DNA of 64,000 nt from assembly GCF_004345365.1 (NCBI RefSeq), contig NZ_SLVF01000008.1, positions 419,778-483,777 of the forward strand, given 5' to 3'. Position numbers and translations under genes: made by a program. Source of the stretch: Kribbella sp. VKM Ac-2568 (GTDB taxonomy: Bacteria > Actinomycetota > Actinomycetes > Propionibacteriales > Kribbellaceae). The notes under the pieces are model-generated. The model made no database searches, had not been told where the DNA came from, and saw only the letters and a program-made list of their open reading frames with translations. How positions within the stretch are numbered: the first letter of the stretch is position 1; the number at the start of each line of letters is the position of its first letter. Of this stretch, positions 1 to 7,497 are shown one piece after another.

Positions 1-191
1 GCGCGGCCGGGATCCTGGCCAGCGTGGTACCGGTGAACGATCCGGCCGCAGTACCGCTGATGACAGCGCTGCACGGCAACCTGCATGCCGGCCGGTCGCT
101 CGCGGAGGCGTTCTCGGACGCCCGGACCACAGGCGGTGACGATCCGGTCGCGCATGCGACAGGTTGCTCGTTCGTCGCACTCGGGGCCTGA
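1..191 (+). CDS. CHAT-domain protein, C-terminal end (partial)
   Basis: The reading frame enters from the left edge (first full codon at base 3) and stops at TGA 189-191, giving about 62 residues. The end has the look of a CHAT (caspase HetF-associated with TPRs) peptidase domain: a segment on valid choices (VVPVNDPAAVPLM), a helix with HGNLHAGRSLAEAF and a final hydrophobic strand (GCSFVALGA). The catalytic His and Cys would lie upstream, outside the window, so activity cannot be judged. It is followed after 87 bases by a sigma factor gene on the same strand, so it is probably the first visible gene of the CHAT/sigma/PASTA unit. The family call rests on the C-terminal pattern only. Confidence 0.6.
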   Translation, partial: AAGILASVVPVNDPAAVPLMTALHGNLHAGRSLAEAFSDARTTGGDDPVAHATGCSFVALGA

Positions 192-278
192 ATCTGGCCC
201 TGAATCCGGAGGTATCAAAGAGCACGCGACGCTCTCCGTACCAGTGAGAGACGTCCTTGGCGGTGAGGGAGGCGGGGC

Positions 279-908
279 ATGCGCGACGATCCAGCGGTGA
301 TCCGGCTGGTCACAGGCGCCAGGGACGGGGACAAGAGTGCCTGGGACGAACTGGTGGAGCGGTATGCGCCACTGGTCTGGGCGGTCAGCCGGCGCTACCG
401 GCTGTCGGCCGAGGACATCGACGACGTCGGCCAGAGCGTGTGGCTGCTGCTGATCGAGCATCTGCCCGGGCTGCGGGAACCGGCGGCGTTGCCAGGCTGG
501 ATCGCGACGACCACCCAGCGAGAGTGCCTGCGGGTACTGCGGGTCGGTCGGCGGGTCGAGCCGATCGATCCGGCGGATGCCGACCCGGACGTGCCCGACG
601 CCGCGGTCGCGGTCGACGAGGAACTGCTTCTGCACGAACGCCGCGATGCGCTCCGGGACGCCTTCGGTCAGTTGGCGCCGCGTTGCCAGTTGCTGTTGTC
701 CATGCTCACGCAAGACCCGCCCGTGCCCTACAGCGAGATCAGCCGGAAACTGCACATGCCCGTCGGCAGCATCGGACCCAACCGGGCCCGCTGTCTGGAC
801 CGGCTCCGGCAGGCCCCGGCACTTGTTGCGCTGATCGACACCGGGAACGAGACCGCCCATCGAACCGGAGGAGGTGAGCAGCATGGCAGGCCAGTGGTGG
901 ACAGATGA
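279..908 (+). CDS. ECF-like sigma-70 family RNA polymerase sigma factor
   Basis: This 209-residue protein has the two-domain layout of an ECF sigma factor. Region 2 covers about residues 20-90 (WDELVERYAPLVWAVSRRY, then a helix with DIDDVGQSVWLLL and LPGWIATTTQRECLRVLR). A short acidic linker follows (about 95-115). Region 4 covers about 120-185, with a helix-turn-helix in YSEISRKLHMPVGSIGPNRA. The ATG at 279 is preceded by GAGGGAGG at good spacing. Its last 26 bases overlap the next gene, which suggests coupled translation. No anti-sigma factor is recognisable beside it. The adjacent CHAT, small partner and PASTA membrane genes look like its regulatory context, but the signal and target promoters are unknown. 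Confidence 0.85.
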   Translation: MRDDPAVIRLVTGARDGDKSAWDELVERYAPLVWAVSRRYRLSAEDIDDVGQSVWLLLIEHLPGLREPAALPGWIATTTQRECLRVLRVGRRVEPIDPADADPDVPDAAVAVDEELLLHERRDALRDAFGQLAPRCQLLLSMLTQDPPVPYSEISRKLHMPVGSIGPNRARCLDRLRQAPALVALIDTGNETAHRTGGGEQHGRPVVDR

Positions 909-1344
909 CGACCAGCTGCTCGAAGTGCTGCAGGACGCGTTGACGATCACGCGGGAGATGTCTCCTGACTTCATCGACGTCGGCAAGGCCGCCTACGTGT
1001 GGCGGACGATCGATGCGGAGCTCGCCGCACTCACCTACGACTCGGTCTGGGACGGCGGGGAGCTCGCCCTCACCCGGGCGGACAGCGCGATGCTGCGGAC
1101 GCTCACCTTCGGCTCGGACGCGCTGACCATCGAACTCGAGCTCACCTCGGACGAGGTGCTCGGCCAGATCAGCCCGCCCGAGGGGGGAACGGTGAGCCTG
1201 CGAACGGACACCGAGGAGCTCGGGCGGGCTGCCATCGACGACCTCGGCTTCTTCATCGTCCGGCCGGTTCCGGGCCGGCCGTTCCGGGTGCTGTGCCAGA
1301 CGGACTCGGGTGCCACCGTGCTCACCGGCTGGGTGTCGCCCTGA
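883..1344 (+). CDS. Conserved small protein encoded with the sigma factor (unknown function)
   Basis: This is a 153-residue soluble, acidic protein without signal peptide or membrane segment. I recognise it only as a type of protein found beside CHAT/sigma modules in actinobacteria and assign no function. The N-terminal third is helical (DQLLEVLQDALTITREM and a segment AAYVWRTIDAELAALTYDS). The rest is predicted beta-rich, ending in VPGRPFRVLCQTDSGATVLTGW, reminiscent of small immunoglobulin-like folds. I chose ATG 883 over GTG 874 because GGAGGAGG lies about 9 bases before it and directly abuts the GTG. The start lies inside the sigma gene. It could act as a modulator of the sigma factor, but that is inference from position alone. 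Confidence 0.7.
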   Translation: MAGQWWTDDDQLLEVLQDALTITREMSPDFIDVGKAAYVWRTIDAELAALTYDSVWDGGELALTRADSAMLRTLTFGSDALTIELELTSDEVLGQISPPEGGTVSLRTDTEELGRAAIDDLGFFIVRPVPGRPFRVLCQTDSGATVLTGWVSP

Positions 1345-1359
1345 CGAAAGTTGATCATC

Positions 1360-2895
1360 ATGGGGGGAAGTTCACGCCGGCCGGCCGGGATCCACCGGCT
1401 CGTCGGACAGCAGGACGCGGGAACGCCGGCTCGAGTTATGGCTGGTGTCCTGCTGGGCGCGCTGGTGCTGCTCGGGCTCGCGACGGCTGGTGCCGCCCAC
1501 GCAACGAGTACCGGGCAAGCAGCGATGACAGCGCCGACGTTGTCGATCGAGCCGAGCAGCGGTGCGCCCGGTAGCAAGGTGACCGCGGTCGCCCGCGGGT
1601 ACCAGGAGTGTCGCCCCGCCCAGGAGCCTGCTGTTGAAAAGCCTTCAGCAGAAGCGTCTCCGGACGGGGAGCCGGCTCTTGCCGACACTCCGGCCGATCA
1701 GGGTGCGGCGGGAGTTGTGGTGTTCGTCTGGGACACCAGCGTTGAGCTGAAGCGAGTCCCGGTCTCCACGGGTGGATCGGCGACGATCACCTTCACTGTG
1801 CCCGAGTCCGCGACCGCGCGGCGGTACTGGGTCGAGTCGCGCTGTGATGGTGTCGAGTCGATGACACAGACCGTTCCGTTCAGGGTGACGGGCACCGACA
1901 AGCCGTCGGTCGTCGTTCCCGGAGTCGTCGGCCTGAACGCCGATCAGGCCCGGAAAGCCCTGGCGGACAAGGGATTGCTGCTCGGCAGGACGTCGGGTGA
2001 CGGGGACAAGATCCAGAGCCAGAACCCGGCCGCCGGCAAGGAAGTGGCGTCCGGCAGCAAGGTCGATGTGGACCTGGGCAAACTGCCGCCGCTGGTGGCC
2101 GTGCCGAACCTGGTCGACGGCTCGCAGGAGAGTGCCGAGGCAGCCTTGGAATCGGTGGGTCTGAAGCTCGGGAGTGTCGAGGGCCGCGGAGACGTCGTAC
2201 GAGTGCAGAATCCGGTCGCCGGCCGCGAGGTGAGACGCGGTACCGCCGTCGACATCTCGGTCGTCTCGCTACCGCCGCAGACAGTCACCGTGCCCGACCT
2301 GGTCGGCGCGAGTGCCGCTGAGGTGCCCACCATCCTGCGCGGCCGCTGGCTGGTGCTCGGCCAGGTGTCCGGCGATGGCGACGTGGTCCGTCAGCAGAGC
2401 CCGAAGGCCGGATCGAGGGTCCGGATCGGAAGTGCTGTCACCATCAGTACGGCAGTCGGGGTCGATCCACCTCGGCTGGTTCAGGTCCCGGACCTGGTCG
2501 GCGGGAGGCTGGCCGCGGCCCGCTCGGCGTTGACCGCAGTCGGCCTGGTGCCGGGCGGTAGCCAAGACGGTGACCGGGATATCGCCAGTCAGCAGCCGGT
2601 CGCCGGAACTCTGGTACCGGCGGGAACAACGGTCACTCTGACCGTCGTACAACCGCTTCCCTGGCGGGCAGCTGCGGCCGCTTTGGTTCTCCTGCTGGGG
2701 ATTGGGGCAGTCGGCTTCCGCATCCTGCGGAAGCGGCTGGAGCATCGATGGGTCCGCGGCAAGGTCCGGGTGACGGCGCGGCAGACTCCCGCAGCCACCC
2801 CGACGATCACGGAGTCACGGACGACGACGCCGATGCCGGTGGTGCGGATCGAACCGCACGCCGACGCCGGTAGCAGCATTTTCGAGGAGGTCTGA
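1360..2895 (+). CDS. Membrane protein with four extracellular PASTA domains
   Basis: This 511-residue protein has an N-terminal hydrophobic signal region (VMAGVLLGALVLLGLATAGAAHA, about residues 26-48) and a variable outer domain. Four PASTA repeats of about 65 residues follow (residues about 185-430; each opens VPGVVG, VPNLVD, VPDLVG, VPDLVG). A C-terminal membrane helix (PWRAAAAALVLLLGIGAVGF) leads to a basic cytoplasmic tail of about 65 residues. PASTA domains bind peptidoglycan fragments or beta-lactams in Ser/Thr kinases and PBPs; here there is neither kinase nor transpeptidase domain. Starts at TTG 1351, ATG 1360 or ATG 1438 are possible, all with weak ribosome sites. Position between the sigma-factor genes and an unknown protein suggests a wall-facing receptor for this unit. 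Confidence 0.82.
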   Translation: MGGSSRRPAGIHRLVGQQDAGTPARVMAGVLLGALVLLGLATAGAAHATSTGQAAMTAPTLSIEPSSGAPGSKVTAVARGYQECRPAQEPAVEKPSAEASPDGEPALADTPADQGAAGVVVFVWDTSVELKRVPVSTGGSATITFTVPESATARRYWVESRCDGVESMTQTVPFRVTGTDKPSVVVPGVVGLNADQARKALADKGLLLGRTSGDGDKIQSQNPAAGKEVASGSKVDVDLGKLPPLVAVPNLVDGSQESAEAALESVGLKLGSVEGRGDVVRVQNPVAGREVRRGTAVDISVVSLPPQTVTVPDLVGASAAEVPTILRGRWLVLGQVSGDGDVVRQQSPKAGSRVRIGSAVTISTAVGVDPPRLVQVPDLVGGRLAAARSALTAVGLVPGGSQDGDRDIASQQPVAGTLVPAGTTVTLTVVQPLPWRAAAAALVLLLGIGAVGFRILRKRLEHRWVRGKVRVTARQTPAATPTITESRTTTPMPVVRIEPHADAGSSIFEEV

Positions 2896-2898
2896 CAG

Positions 2899-3600
2899 AT
2901 GAGCAGTTCCACTCTCTACGCACCGCTGACAGCCGGGGCTTTCCTGTTCGGTGACAGCCCGGGTGCCCACACCGCGGACGCGGTCGCGCAGGCGATCAGC
3001 CAGCAGGGCGCCGCCCGCTCCGCGTTGCGGTCCGTCCGTCGGCTGTCGGCCTCATCGGTGGAGACCGTCGACCGCGAGATCGGCTCGGTCACCGGCCGGC
3101 TGCTCGATCTGGATCTCGGCGAGATCCTGGTGTCGAGCTGGCAGAAGTACTCGAAGCTGATCGAGTCGGCGGAGCGGACGCTGGCCGCTCCCGGCAGTGA
3201 GGAGATCGTCGAGCTCGTCACGCACCGGGTCAGCTCGACCTACGCCCCGCATGTCGACCTGGCGGTCGAGCGCACGCTGGTCCACTCCTTCGAGTTCGAG
3301 CTGGAGCTCGTCTTCGACGTGATCGGACTCGAGGCGGTCGTCCGCGACGGCGCCCTGGCGATGGTGCGCGCCGGCGAGTGCGTGGTCACGGCGACGCTGA
3401 CGCTCGACGGCGCCCGGCTGGCGAAGAAGCGCCACCTGGTCAACCTCGACCTGATGGTGCGGCTGGATCCGCCGCGTCCGCTGATCTCCGAGTCCGACCC
3501 GGTCCGTACGCCGACCGCCGACTCCGCCGCCACGCCGATCGACGCCCGGCCGAGCCGCTGGCCCGAGGCGGTGCCTCTCCGCAGCAGAGGCCGCGGCTGA
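2899..3600 (+). CDS. Conserved hypothetical protein of the CHAT/sigma/PASTA unit
   Basis: The 233-residue protein is not one I can name. It is soluble, with a helical N-terminal half (residues about 25-115, including SSVETVDREIGSVTGRLLDL and SSWQKYSKLIESAERTL) and a beta-strand-rich C-terminal half. The latter has long alternating strands (VHSFEFELELVFDVIGLEAVV, then ECVVTATLTLDG). The Pro-rich tail is probably disordered. The start is well supported by GAGGAGGT eight bases before ATG 2899, only three bases after the PASTA gene stop. It is the last gene of the unit: a hairpin overlaps its stop codon and lexA converges from the other side. Confidence 0.7.
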   Translation: MSSSTLYAPLTAGAFLFGDSPGAHTADAVAQAISQQGAARSALRSVRRLSASSVETVDREIGSVTGRLLDLDLGEILVSSWQKYSKLIESAERTLAAPGSEEIVELVTHRVSSTYAPHVDLAVERTLVHSFEFELELVFDVIGLEAVVRDGALAMVRAGECVVTATLTLDGARLAKKRHLVNLDLMVRLDPPRPLISESDPVRTPTADSAATPIDARPSRWPEAVPLRSRGRG

Positions 3601-3610
3601 CGAGCCGCGG
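3591..3610 (+). terminator. Hairpin overlapping the stop codon of the last CHAT/sigma-unit gene
   Basis: CCGCGGCT-GACG-AGCCGCGG is a perfect 8-bp stem with a 4-base loop that contains part of the TGA stop. It has no following T run, but it is very GC-rich and sits between two converging genes, so it could end transcription in either direction. Confidence 0.5.
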
Positions 3611-3636
3611 TCTCGGACCTTGCCCTAGCCCCTGCG

Positions 3637-4296
3637 TCAGACGCTGCGCAGTACCGACACCACGATGCCCAGAATGACGGCGTTGTCGCCGTCGATCACG
3701 TCGTACTCCGGGTTGCGGGGCTCGAGGTACACGTGGCCGTTGCGGCGGCGGTAGACCTTGACGGTCGCCTCGTCGTCGAGCATCGCGGCGACGATCTGGC
3801 CGCTGTGGGCCTCGGTCTGCTGTCGGACCACGACGATGTCGCCGTCGCAGATCGCGGCGTCGATCATCGACTCGCCCCGCACCCGCAGGCCGAAGACGTT
3901 GCCCCGGCCGGTCAGGCCGCGGGGGAGCGAGAGCACGTCGTCGACGTGCTCCACGGCCGAGATCGGCGTACCGGCGGCGATGTCACCGACCACAGGGACG
4001 GAGACCGAATCGTCGGACACCGACCGGCCCGGCGCGTCCTGCAGGAACAACCGCACGTCGATCGGCCGCGACATCGAGGTACCGCGCCGGAGGAATCCCT
4101 TCTCCTCCAGGCTCGCCAGGTGCTTCGACACCGAGGACGCCGACCGCAGCCCGACCGCGTCGCCGATCTGCCGCGTGCTCGGCGAATAGCCGTGCTTGAC
4201 CACCCAGTCCCTGATCGCCACCAGAATCCGCTGCTGCCGCTCCGGCAGACCTGAGGCGTTGAGGTGTTCGAAGGGATCGAGATCGTCATAGGTCAC
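3637..4296 (-). CDS. lexA: LexA repressor
   Basis: This 219-residue protein represses the SOS DNA-repair regulon and is inactivated by RecA-stimulated self-cleavage. The N-terminal winged helix-turn-helix spans about residues 18-80 (RQIGDAVGLRSASSVSKHLA is the recognition region). The C-terminal S24 peptidase domain carries the Ala108-Gly109 cleavage site (GDIAAGTP), nucleophile Ser143 (RGESMID) and general base Lys180 (EATVKVY), all intact. The start is GTG 4296: a TAGCAT -10 element ends six bases before it, consistent with a leaderless mRNA. No GAAC-N4-GTTC SOS box is visible in the 133 bases upstream, unusual for an actinobacterial lexA. Confidence 0.95.
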   Translation of the reverse strand: MTYDDLDPFEHLNASGLPERQQRILVAIRDWVVKHGYSPSTRQIGDAVGLRSASSVSKHLASLEEKGFLRRGTSMSRPIDVRLFLQDAPGRSVSDDSVSVPVVGDIAAGTPISAVEHVDDVLSLPRGLTGRGNVFGLRVRGESMIDAAICDGDIVVVRQQTEAHSGQIVAAMLDDEATVKVYRRRNGHVYLEPRNPEYDVIDGDNAVILGIVVSVLRSV

Positions 4297-4308
4297 CCGC
4301 GAATGCTA
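4297..4308 (-). promoter_or_regulatory. Leaderless promoter of lexA (-10 element)
   Basis: On the minus strand TAGCAT (4308-4303) is followed by six bases and then the GTG start, so transcription would begin at or next to the start codon. No ribosome-binding site precedes this GTG, which supports the leaderless reading. Confidence 0.55.
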
Positions 4309-4429
4309 GAGCCCACCACCCCCATTCCCGCGACCGGGGAGCCTGGCAGGATTACGGACCGTAGTGTGACCGCGGACTATCGCGCCAGGGGCACGGGTTG
4401 AACCGCGGCTCGACGTTCTCAGCGGCGGT

Positions 4430-6148
4430 CTATCCAGGCTTGCCGATCGGGATTCGGTGGTCGGCCCACGGATCGAACTGGGCGTCAGCGTCGGCGGCGA
4501 CCGCTCGTGTCGGGCAATCGGTACGATCCCGATCCTGGCCAGCTGCGGTGATTCGTGGCGGGTTGTCGGTGTGGCGCCGGTCCACGTCCGTGGTGGCCGG
4601 TGCCGGGTTGTTCGCATGGTGCAGCGCCGTCTGACCTCGGGTCGGATCGCCGGGTGGACGGGTGTGGTCGCCGGAGGCTGGGTCGGGTGGGTCGGTGTCT
4701 GCCCAGGGGTCGAACTGTGCCACCGCGGTGTTCCCGGTCGTGGTGCATGCCGGGTCGTGGGTGCGGCTCCGGGCAGGGCTGTCCGCCAGTCCGCGGTCGC
4801 GGTGACTGCTGGTGGGGGTGCGGTAGCGGGTTCGGGTGGGGTTTGGTTCGGCCCAGGCGGGGCGGGCGACGGTGACGGTGCCGTGGTGGAGGGTGATGGT
4901 CCAGTGGCCGTGGTGGGTGTCGATGTGGTGGCGGCGGCAGAGCAGGACCAGGTTGGTCAGGGCGGTGGGGCCGTTGTCGATCCAGGAGATCAGGTGGTGG
5001 GCGTCGCAGAAGATCGGTGGGGCCTTGCACACGACGCAGCCTTTGTCGCGGGCGTTGAGGGCGCGGCGGATGGCGCGGTTGACGAAGCGTTGGGCCATGG
5101 CGACGTCGAGGGGTTCGGAGTTGGCGCCGAGCACGATCGGGATGATCTGCGCCTCGCACGCCAGCCGCCGGATCGCGCCCGCGGACAGTCCTTCGCCGTG
5201 GACCAGGGTGCCGACCGCGTGGGCGCCGGCGTCGGTGAGGTCTTTGAGGTCGATGGTGATCGTGATGTGTGCTTTCGGGCCGTGCCCGGCCACCGCGGCA
5301 CCAGTCGCGGCGGCACCACTGGCTGCGTTGCCGGTCTGGTCGGTTGGGGTGGCCACGGTGATGGCGTTGGAGGCGACGTTGAGGACGTCGGTGAGGGCGT
5401 CGGCGCGGCGTTTGTCCGGTGAGCGCGGGTCCAGTTCACCGGTGACGGTCTTACGCGGCTTCGAACCGGACAGGATCAGGGCTTGGAACAGTTCGGCGTT
5501 CTCGTTGGCCAGGTAGCCGCTGAACTTGACGCCCCGGTCGGCGGGCCGCAGCCGCAACTCTTCGCGGGCGTAGGCCTTGTCCTCTTCGGGTGCCGGCCCG
5601 TCGGCGTCGAGGAGGTCGCGGACCCGGCGGGCCGCTTTGCGCAGTTCCGACGGGTTGAAGTGGCGGCCCAGGGCGACGAGTTGTTGTTCGGCCACGGCCA
5701 GGTCCTCGACCGCGACGGTCTTGGGCACGTTCTCCAGTTCGGCCACGATCGCCGCGGCCTGCGCCGGAGACAACACCACCGCATCGGCTCCGGCCTCCAC
5801 GCCCGGCTCACCACCTGGGTCGCTGGCCGGCTCGTCGTCGTTGGCGTCTGCCGGATCCCCGACGCCGGTGGGTGGGAGGGCGTTGGTGATGGCGGGGTAC
5901 TTGCGCAGCGCCTTGGCCAGGGCCAGGTCGCGCTTGATCACGCCGGGGTCGAGACGGTGCCGGAACGCGAGGAGGCGGGCGGTGTCGCCGGCGCCGAGGG
6001 TGGCGGCGTGGCCGGTCGCGTCGTAGGCGGCCAGGACCTGCAGGCGGTAGGTCTGCAGCCGGGAGATCTCGGCGTGGACCGCGTCGAGAGTCGACAGCTG
6101 TTCGCTGTCACTCATCGACCACACCGGCCGCTCGCCCAGAATCTCCAT
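4430..6148 (-). CDS. DUF222 / HNH endonuclease domain protein (13E12-repeat type)
   Basis: This 572-residue protein belongs to the DUF222-HNH family that occurs in many copies in actinobacterial genomes; its biological role is not established. DUF222 fills about residues 10-330. The HNH motif is near residues 355-410: DKGCVVCKAPPIFCDAHHL, then NLVLLCRRHHIDTHHG. The tail of about 140 residues is Pro/Thr/Arg-rich, probably disordered, and contains the septapeptide QFDPWAD twice, about 70 residues apart. The start at ATG 6148 is chosen because the second copy of this 5' region has the same ATG and both have a -10-like TAGRGT seven bases before it. The first ~80 bases of the gene and its upstream DNA are repeated at 7418-7720. 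Confidence 0.85.
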   Translation of the reverse strand: MEILGERPVWSMSDSEQLSTLDAVHAEISRLQTYRLQVLAAYDATGHAATLGAGDTARLLAFRHRLDPGVIKRDLALAKALRKYPAITNALPPTGVGDPADANDDEPASDPGGEPGVEAGADAVVLSPAQAAAIVAELENVPKTVAVEDLAVAEQQLVALGRHFNPSELRKAARRVRDLLDADGPAPEEDKAYAREELRLRPADRGVKFSGYLANENAELFQALILSGSKPRKTVTGELDPRSPDKRRADALTDVLNVASNAITVATPTDQTGNAASGAAATGAAVAGHGPKAHITITIDLKDLTDAGAHAVGTLVHGEGLSAGAIRRLACEAQIIPIVLGANSEPLDVAMAQRFVNRAIRRALNARDKGCVVCKAPPIFCDAHHLISWIDNGPTALTNLVLLCRRHHIDTHHGHWTITLHHGTVTVARPAWAEPNPTRTRYRTPTSSHRDRGLADSPARSRTHDPACTTTGNTAVAQFDPWADTDPPDPASGDHTRPPGDPTRGQTALHHANNPAPATTDVDRRHTDNPPRITAAGQDRDRTDCPTRAVAADADAQFDPWADHRIPIGKPG

Positions 6149-6161
6149 ACCAGAGACTCTA
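6149..6161 (-). promoter_or_regulatory. Leaderless promoter of the HNH gene (-10 element)
   Basis: Minus-strand TAGAGT (6161-6156) lies seven bases before ATG 6148. In the duplicated copy the matching element is TAGGGT with the same spacing, so the arrangement is preserved although the flanking sequence has diverged. Confidence 0.45.
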
Positions 6162-6187
6162 GATGCCGCCGCCGACAGTTTCTGGTC

Positions 6188-6216
6188 CGGAAGGCCCTTA
6201 TTTGTAAGGGATTCCG
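6188..6216. other. Hairpin upstream of the HNH gene
   Basis: CGGAA-GG-CCCTTA-TTTG-TAAGGG-A-TTCCG can fold as an 11-bp stem with a small internal bulge. It lies 40-68 bases before the HNH start, upstream of the -10 element, so it may be a protein-binding inverted repeat rather than an RNA structure. Confidence 0.5.
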
Positions 6217-6390
6217 AAGATTGACCGAAATTGTGCCGACACTCCGGATACAGACGAGTTGTCCACAACCCGACGCCAACTGTGAACCCGCGCGAAGGCT
6301 GGGCGGAACGGGACCCTAGGCCCGGAGAACGCGAGGCGGTGGCAGGTCACGGCGAGTCAGGCCGTGAGGTGAGGTGGGCTGGCAGTGTGG

Positions 6391-6532
6391 AGCGGGATCA
6401 GCCGAGGCGAGATGGAGCCGATGGGGGCGAGGCGGGATCGGGCGAGACGGGGGCGAGGCGGGGCGGGGCGGGATCGGGCGAGACGGGTCGGGGCGAGATG
6501 GGGGCGAGGCAGGGGAGGCGGCGGGCTCGACA
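6391..6532. repeat. Low-complexity G-rich tract with degenerate GGGCGAGRCGGG units
   Basis: This stretch consists of irregular repeats built from GGGCGAG, GGCGGG and GATCGGGCGAGACGGG (the last occurs twice). The plus strand is extremely G-rich, with many runs of three to five G that could form quadruplexes. It is non-coding by position: no recognisable protein is encoded in any frame, and it lies between an HNH promoter and a pseudogene. Confidence 0.6.
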
Positions 6533-6837
6533 TCTGCGGTCGGCCCGGCGGTGCGGGCCAGCCGGCTGAGCTGGGAAGGTGTGCTGGCCGCAACTGCCCA
6601 GGCGGGGCGCGTCCGGCGGTCGCGTTCCCGGCGGGTTCGATGCTAGCGGCAACCACCTGCGCAGCCAGGCGCAGGACGCAACTGCCTGCCGCCGCTGTGA
6701 CGGAGCTGGCGGGCTGCTGAGCACTCCGGGCAGCGCGCGCTGGGGGCGCCGTGACTGCACGGCTCCAGACACCCCTGGCCCACTACCAGCGTGTTGGCTG
6801 AATGCTTGCTCGAGGGACGCCAGGTCGGGAAGAGACT
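6533..6837. other. Gap without recognisable features
   Basis: I see no gene, structured RNA or clear repeat here. Short open frames exist, as expected for GC-rich DNA, but their sequences look random. It probably represents debris from the rearrangement that created the repeats and the phosphotransferase remnant on either side. Confidence 0.5.
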
Positions 6838-7417
6838 TCAGCAGTGGGGGCACCTGGGCTGCTGCGAACCGGCGGTGGGAGTCGTCCGGTCCTCGTTCAT
6901 GGACGAGTTCGCCTGGCCGTGGAGGAAGTTGAGGGCGATCGCCAGGCCGGTACCGAAGCTCTCCGGGCCGTCGATCCGGGCGGTGCCGCCGGTCGAGCGG
7001 TAGGCGTCGACGATCTGGCGCACGTTGTTCTCGTTGGCATGCGGCAGCAGCACAGATCCGAGCTCCCGCCACGGTGTCAGCCGACCGACGTTGTCCCAGT
7101 CGACGAGCCAGTGCGCTGAACGGCCGGAGGCGTCAACCTTGCCGTCGAGCGCCCGCAGTACGTTCGTGGTCTTCAGATCCCGGTGACAGCAGACCTGCTC
7201 GCCGATCGGCGCCGTTCACCAACTCCGTCAGCTCGCACAGCCTCGGCACTAGCCGCGCAGAGTCGACGCCCAGCTGACTTCGCCACGCTCGGCCACGTCC
7301 ACCAGCGCCGGCCAGCCGACGTCGACCCGGTGGTAGAAGGGCACGACGTCGGTAGCCTCGTGAGCCGAGCCGTGCCAGTCGAGCGAATGGATACGGCCCA
7401 TCTGCGCAGCCAGCCAA
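6838..7417 (-). pseudogene. Aminoglycoside phosphotransferase-family remnant
   Basis: Read on the minus strand, three frames in turn give pieces of one APH-like kinase. The first is ADWLAAQMGRIHSLDW up to about 7249. The second is ARLVPRLCELTELVNG. The third, from about 7210 down to the stop at 6838, contains the catalytic loop CHRDLKTTNVL, the metal-binding LVDWDNVG and the segment LTPWRELGS. Two frameshifts separate the pieces. The N-terminal nucleotide-binding lobe is missing: its place is taken by the duplicated HNH 5' end. The gene cannot make an active enzyme. Family identity is firm from the HRDLK and VDWDN motifs; the substrate is unknown. Confidence 0.8.
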
Positions 7418-7497
7418 TCGGCGTGGACCGCGTCGAGAGTGGACAGCTGTTCGCTGTCGCTCATCGACCACACCAGCCGCTCGCCCAGAATCTCCAT
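7249..7497 (-). pseudogene. Chimeric open frame: HNH N-terminus fused to phosphotransferase fragment
   Basis: From ATG 7495-7497 the first 26 codons (MEILGERLVWSMSDSEQLST and DAVHA) equal the HNH protein's N-terminus with one substitution (Leu for Pro). The frame then continues without a break into phosphotransferase sequence (DWLAAQMGRIHSLDWHGSAH) and stops after 82 codons. The HNH promoter copy is retained, so a short fusion peptide could still be made. I treat it as a rearrangement by-product rather than a functional gene. Confidence 0.65.

Larger units (their letters stand above)
6069..6365. repeat. Direct repeat, copy 1 (5' end and upstream region of the HNH gene)
   Basis: About 300 bases match 7418-7720 in the same orientation. 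By eye the first 150-200 bases are close to 90 percent identical; similarity then weakens with small indels toward the right end. The repeat covers the first ~27 codons of the HNH gene, its promoter and the upstream hairpin, so one copy arose from the other. Confidence 0.85.

Noticed and set aside
1351..1359. TTG 1351 as start of the PASTA protein
   Set aside because: ATG 1360 lies three codons later and neither has a good ribosome site; ATG is the simpler choice, but this stays uncertain.
4398..4420. GAAC-N11-GTTC as a possible SOS box for lexA
   Set aside because: Spacing is 11 rather than 4 bases and it is about 100 bases from the promoter.
7133..7248. Functional aminoglycoside resistance gene
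   Set aside because: The kinase is in three frames and lacks its N-terminal lobe, so it is a pseudogene.
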